From assembly GCA_016871135.1 (NCBI GenBank), contig VFZQ01000208.1, forward strand, positions 1 through 8,228: a DNA stretch of 8,228 nt, given 5' to 3'. This document shows, in pieces, positions 5,867 through 8,228 of the stretch (position 1 is its first letter; each line of letters opens with the position of its first letter). Made by a program: the position numbers and the translations under genes. The notes beneath the pieces are model-generated. The model was not told where the DNA came from. It did no database searches and saw nothing but the letters and a program-made list of their open reading frames with translations. This DNA is from Acidobacteriota bacterium (GTDB lineage: Bacteria; Acidobacteriota; Terriglobia; Bryobacterales; Bryobacteraceae).

Positions 5867-8228
5867 TTACGCCACCGCCGCGATGGGCGGCAGGAAGTCG
5901 AGTTCGCCGCGGAGCGGGTTCAATTCGACTTTCACCAGTTGGCCGTCGCGGATTTCGCCGCTGATGAGTTTGCGCGCGAGCGGGGTTTCGACGTCCCGCT
6001 GGATCGCCCGCTTGAGCGGACGCGCGCCGTAGGCGGGATCGTAACCGTTACGGACGATCCAGGCCAGGGCGTGGTCGGTAAACTCGATTGCGATGTTGCG
6101 CTCGGCGAGGCGCTTTTGCAGGCCTTCGAGCTGGATCTTCACAATCTGCTTCAAGTGCTCTTCTTCGAGCGAATGGAAGGTGATGATCTCGTCGATGCGG
6201 TTCAGGAACTCCGGCCGGAACTGCTCGCGCAGGTTCTGGCTGTTGGAGGTCATGATGATGATCGCGTTTTTGAAGTCGACGGTGCGGCCCTGGCCATCGG
6301 TGAGGCGGCCGTCGTCGAGAACCTGCAAGAGAATGTTGAACACGTCGGCGTGCGCCTTTTCGATTTCGTCGAACAGGATCACGCTGTAGGGCCGGCGGCG
6401 GACCGCCTCGGTCAACTGGCCACCCTCTTCGAAACCAACGTAGCCTGGAGGCGCGCCGACCAGACGCGAGACCGTGTGCTTCTCCTGGTACTCGCTCATG
6501 TCGATGCGAATCATGGCGCGTTCGTCATCGAACAGGTTTTCAGCGAGCGCGCGGGCGAGTTCGGTTTTGCCGACACCCGTCGGGCCGAGGAAGATGAAGC
6601 TGCCGATGGGGCGCTTTGGATCTTTCAGTCCGCTGCGCGCGCGAAGCACGGCTTCGGCGACGGCTTCCACCGCTTCGTCCTGACCGATGACCCGCTTGTG
6701 CAGATCGCCTTCCAGGTGCATCAGCTTCTGTGTTTCGCCGGCCAGCATCTTGGTTACCGGCACGCCGGTCCAGCGGCTGACGACGGCGGCGATGTCTTCT
6801 TCGCCGACCTCCTCCTTGATCAGAGTGCCAGTTGACTCCTCGCGCGCGGCGAGCTGTTTTTCGAGTTGCACAAGCGTTCCGTATTTCAGTTCGGCCGCCT
6901 TGTTCAGATCGTAGGCGCGCTCGGCCCGTTCGATCTCGGACTTGGTCTGCTCGATCTTCTCCTTGATCTGCCGGTGGGCGTCGACGGCCTTCTTTTCGTT
7001 CTGCCATTGGGCGCGGAGGCCGTCGGCTTCGGACTTAAGGTCGGCGAGCTCTTTTTCGAGTTTCGTGAGGCGGTCCTTGGAGGCGGAATCCGACTCCTTC
7101 TTCAGGGCTTCGCGTTCGATTTCCAGCTGCATGACGCGGCGCTGCACTTCGTCGAGTTCGCTGGGGACCGAGTCGATTTCGGTGCGGAGCTTGGCGGCGC
7201 TTTCGTCGACCAGGTCGATGGCCTTGTCGGGCAGGAAGCGGTCAGCGATGTAGCGGTTGGACAACACCGCGGCGGCGACGAGCGCGGCGTCCTTGATGCG
7301 CACGCCGTGGTGGACTTCATAGCGCTCGCGGAGGCCGCGGAGAATGGAGATTGTATCCTCGACGTTGGGCTGATCGACTAGCACCGGCTGGAAGCGGCGT
7401 TCGAGGGCCGGATCCTTTTCAATGTGCTTGCGGTATTCGTCGAGCGTCGTGGCGCCGATGCAGTGCAGTTCGCCGCGAGCCAGCAGCGGCTTGAGCAGGT
7501 TGCCGGCGTCCATGGCGCCTTCCGCTTTGCCCGCGCCGACGACGGTGTGAAGTTCGTCGATGAAGAGGATAATCCGGCCTTCCGAACTGGTCACCTCTTT
7601 GAGAACGGCCTTGAGGCGCTCTTCGAATTCGCCCCGGAATTTGGCGCCGGCGATGAGCGCGCCCATGTCGAGCGAAACCAGCTTCTTTTCCTTCAGGCCT
7701 TCGGGCACGTCACCGCGGACGATGCGGTTGGCGAGGCCTTCGGCGATTGCGGTTTTGCCGACACCGGGCTCGCCGATGAGCACCGGGTTGTTTTTCGTCC
7801 GGCGCGAGAGGACCTGAATGACACGTCGGATCTCTTCGTCGCGACCGATGACGGGATCGAGCTTGTTCTGCGCGGCGAGTTCGGTGAGATCGCGGCCGAA
7901 TTTTTCGAGGGCCTCGTAGGTGGCCTCGGGGTTCTGCGTGGTGACACGCTGGGCGCCGCGCACGTCTTTCAAGGCTGTTTCGACACGCTGGCGCGTGATG
8001 CCGAACTCCTTACAGAGCTTGCTTTCGGCGGTGAGCGCGAGAAGGAAGTGCTCGACGGAGACGAAATCGTCTTTCATCTTTTTGGCTTCCGCTTCGGCGT
8101 CCGCTACAAGCTTTGTGAGTCTCGTGGTGACGTACAAGTTCTCGGGTTGCGAGCCGGCCACTTTGGGCAGCTTTTCGATCTCTTGCACGACGCGTAGCGA
8201 CAGGGTGTCGAGCGGGATTCCGGCCTTC
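5867..8228 (-). CDS. clpB: ATP-dependent disaggregase ClpB (5' end beyond window)
   Basis: This is a ClpB/Hsp100 disaggregase, a cytoplasmic hexamer that with DnaK threads proteins out of aggregates. The frame stays open to the right edge and reads KAGIPLDTLSLRVVQEIEKL, mid N-domain, so roughly 50 N-terminal residues are probably missing. Numbering from the GTG at 8188-8186: NBD1 has Walker A GEPGVGKT (139-146), pore loop AGAKFRGEFEE (180-190; Phe where E. coli has Tyr), Walker B FIDEL (209-213) and arginines R264/R265. The coiled-coil middle domain that separates ClpB from ClpA/ClpC lies at about 330-455. NBD2 has GPTGVGKT (535-542), pore loop GYVGFEEGG (582-590), FDEIEK (606-611), sensor-1 N649, arginine finger R664 in FLNRID, and sensor-2 GARPLKR (721-727). 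Between N649 and FRPEF (657) only seven residues occur (SQNLREQ), against about 29 in E. coli, and the usual LGS after TSN is gone. The frame is intact, so it is not an obvious pseudogene. Confidence 0.95.
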   Translation of the reverse strand, partial: KAGIPLDTLSLRVVQEIEKLPKVAGSQPENLYVTTRLTKLVADAEAEAKKMKDDFVSVEHFLLALTAESKLCKEFGITRQRVETALKDVRGAQRVTTQNPEATYEALEKFGRDLTELAAQNKLDPVIGRDEEIRRVIQVLSRRTKNNPVLIGEPGVGKTAIAEGLANRIVRGDVPEGLKEKKLVSLDMGALIAGAKFRGEFEERLKAVLKEVTSSEGRIILFIDELHTVVGAGKAEGAMDAGNLLKPLLARGELHCIGATTLDEYRKHIEKDPALERRFQPVLVDQPNVEDTISILRGLRERYEVHHGVRIKDAALVAAAVLSNRYIADRFLPDKAIDLVDESAAKLRTEIDSVPSELDEVQRRVMQLEIEREALKKESDSASKDRLTKLEKELADLKSEADGLRAQWQNEKKAVDAHRQIKEKIEQTKSEIERAERAYDLNKAAELKYGTLVQLEKQLAAREESTGTLIKEEVGEEDIAAVVSRWTGVPVTKMLAGETQKLMHLEGDLHKRVIGQDEAVEAVAEAVLRARSGLKDPKRPIGSFIFLGPTGVGKTELARALAENLFDDERAMIRIDMSEYQEKHTVSRLVGAPPGYVGFEEGGQLTEAVRRRPYSVILFDEIEKAHADVFNILLQVLDDGRLTDGQGRTVDFKNAIIIMTSNSQNLREQFRPEFLNRIDEIITFHSLEEEHLKQIVKIQLEGLQKRLAERNIAIEFTDHALAWIVRNGYDPAYGARPLKRAIQRDVETPLARKLISGEIRDGQLVKVELNPLRGELDFLPPIAAVA

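Noticed and set aside
8186..8188. GTG as the start codon of clpB
   Set aside because: The frame continues upstream to the window edge with residues matching the ClpB N-domain (AGIPLDTLSLRV), so the GTG is an internal valine and the true start is outside the window.
5939..8197. Several plus-strand open frames opposite clpB (5939-6835, 6866-7381, 7424-8197)
   Set aside because: All are antisense to conserved ClpB motifs and give repetitive Phe/Val/Gly/Asp-rich translations, typical of the complementary frame of a GC-rich gene.

Overview
This window looks like ordinary chromosomal DNA from a GC-rich Gram-negative bacterium. By eye it is roughly 60-65% GC, with strong G/C preference at third codon positions. 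The lipoprotein-type substrate-binding protein and the overall style of the proteins would fit Acidobacteriota (Solibacter/Bryobacter-like). That placement is a guess from resemblance, not something the sequence proves. I see no mobile element, CRISPR array, tRNA, rRNA or clear accessory island.

Layout, left to right. Positions 1-100 are AT-richer and appear non-coding. They hold a near-consensus sigma70-type promoter whose 17-base spacer carries a 16-base perfect palindrome. Positions 101-814 (+) encode a protein I do not recognise. Its stop codon lies inside a perfect TATAAT hexamer placed so that the next gene (822-1766, +) is probably transcribed as a leaderless mRNA. That gene encodes a ribose/LacI-type periplasmic substrate-binding lipoprotein without transporter partners in view. 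After a 55-base gap, 1822-3459 (+) encodes a complete ABC-F family ATPase, a soluble ribosome-associated type.

The right part is on the minus strand and is a protein-quality-control cluster. clpB (disaggregase; its 5' end runs off the right edge) lies upstream of lon (complete ATP-dependent protease), 53 bases apart, probably cotranscribed. Disaggregation by ClpB and degradation by Lon are complementary stress functions. The lon and ABC-F genes converge and overlap by four bases at their stop codons, so no separate terminator region exists between them.

The observations most worth checking are an apparent in-frame loss of about 22 residues in the second ATPase domain of ClpB, the operator-in-spacer promoter at 63-91, and the promoter/stop-codon overlap that implies a leaderless substrate-binding-protein transcript. 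I found no convincing evidence of a wholly new biological system here.
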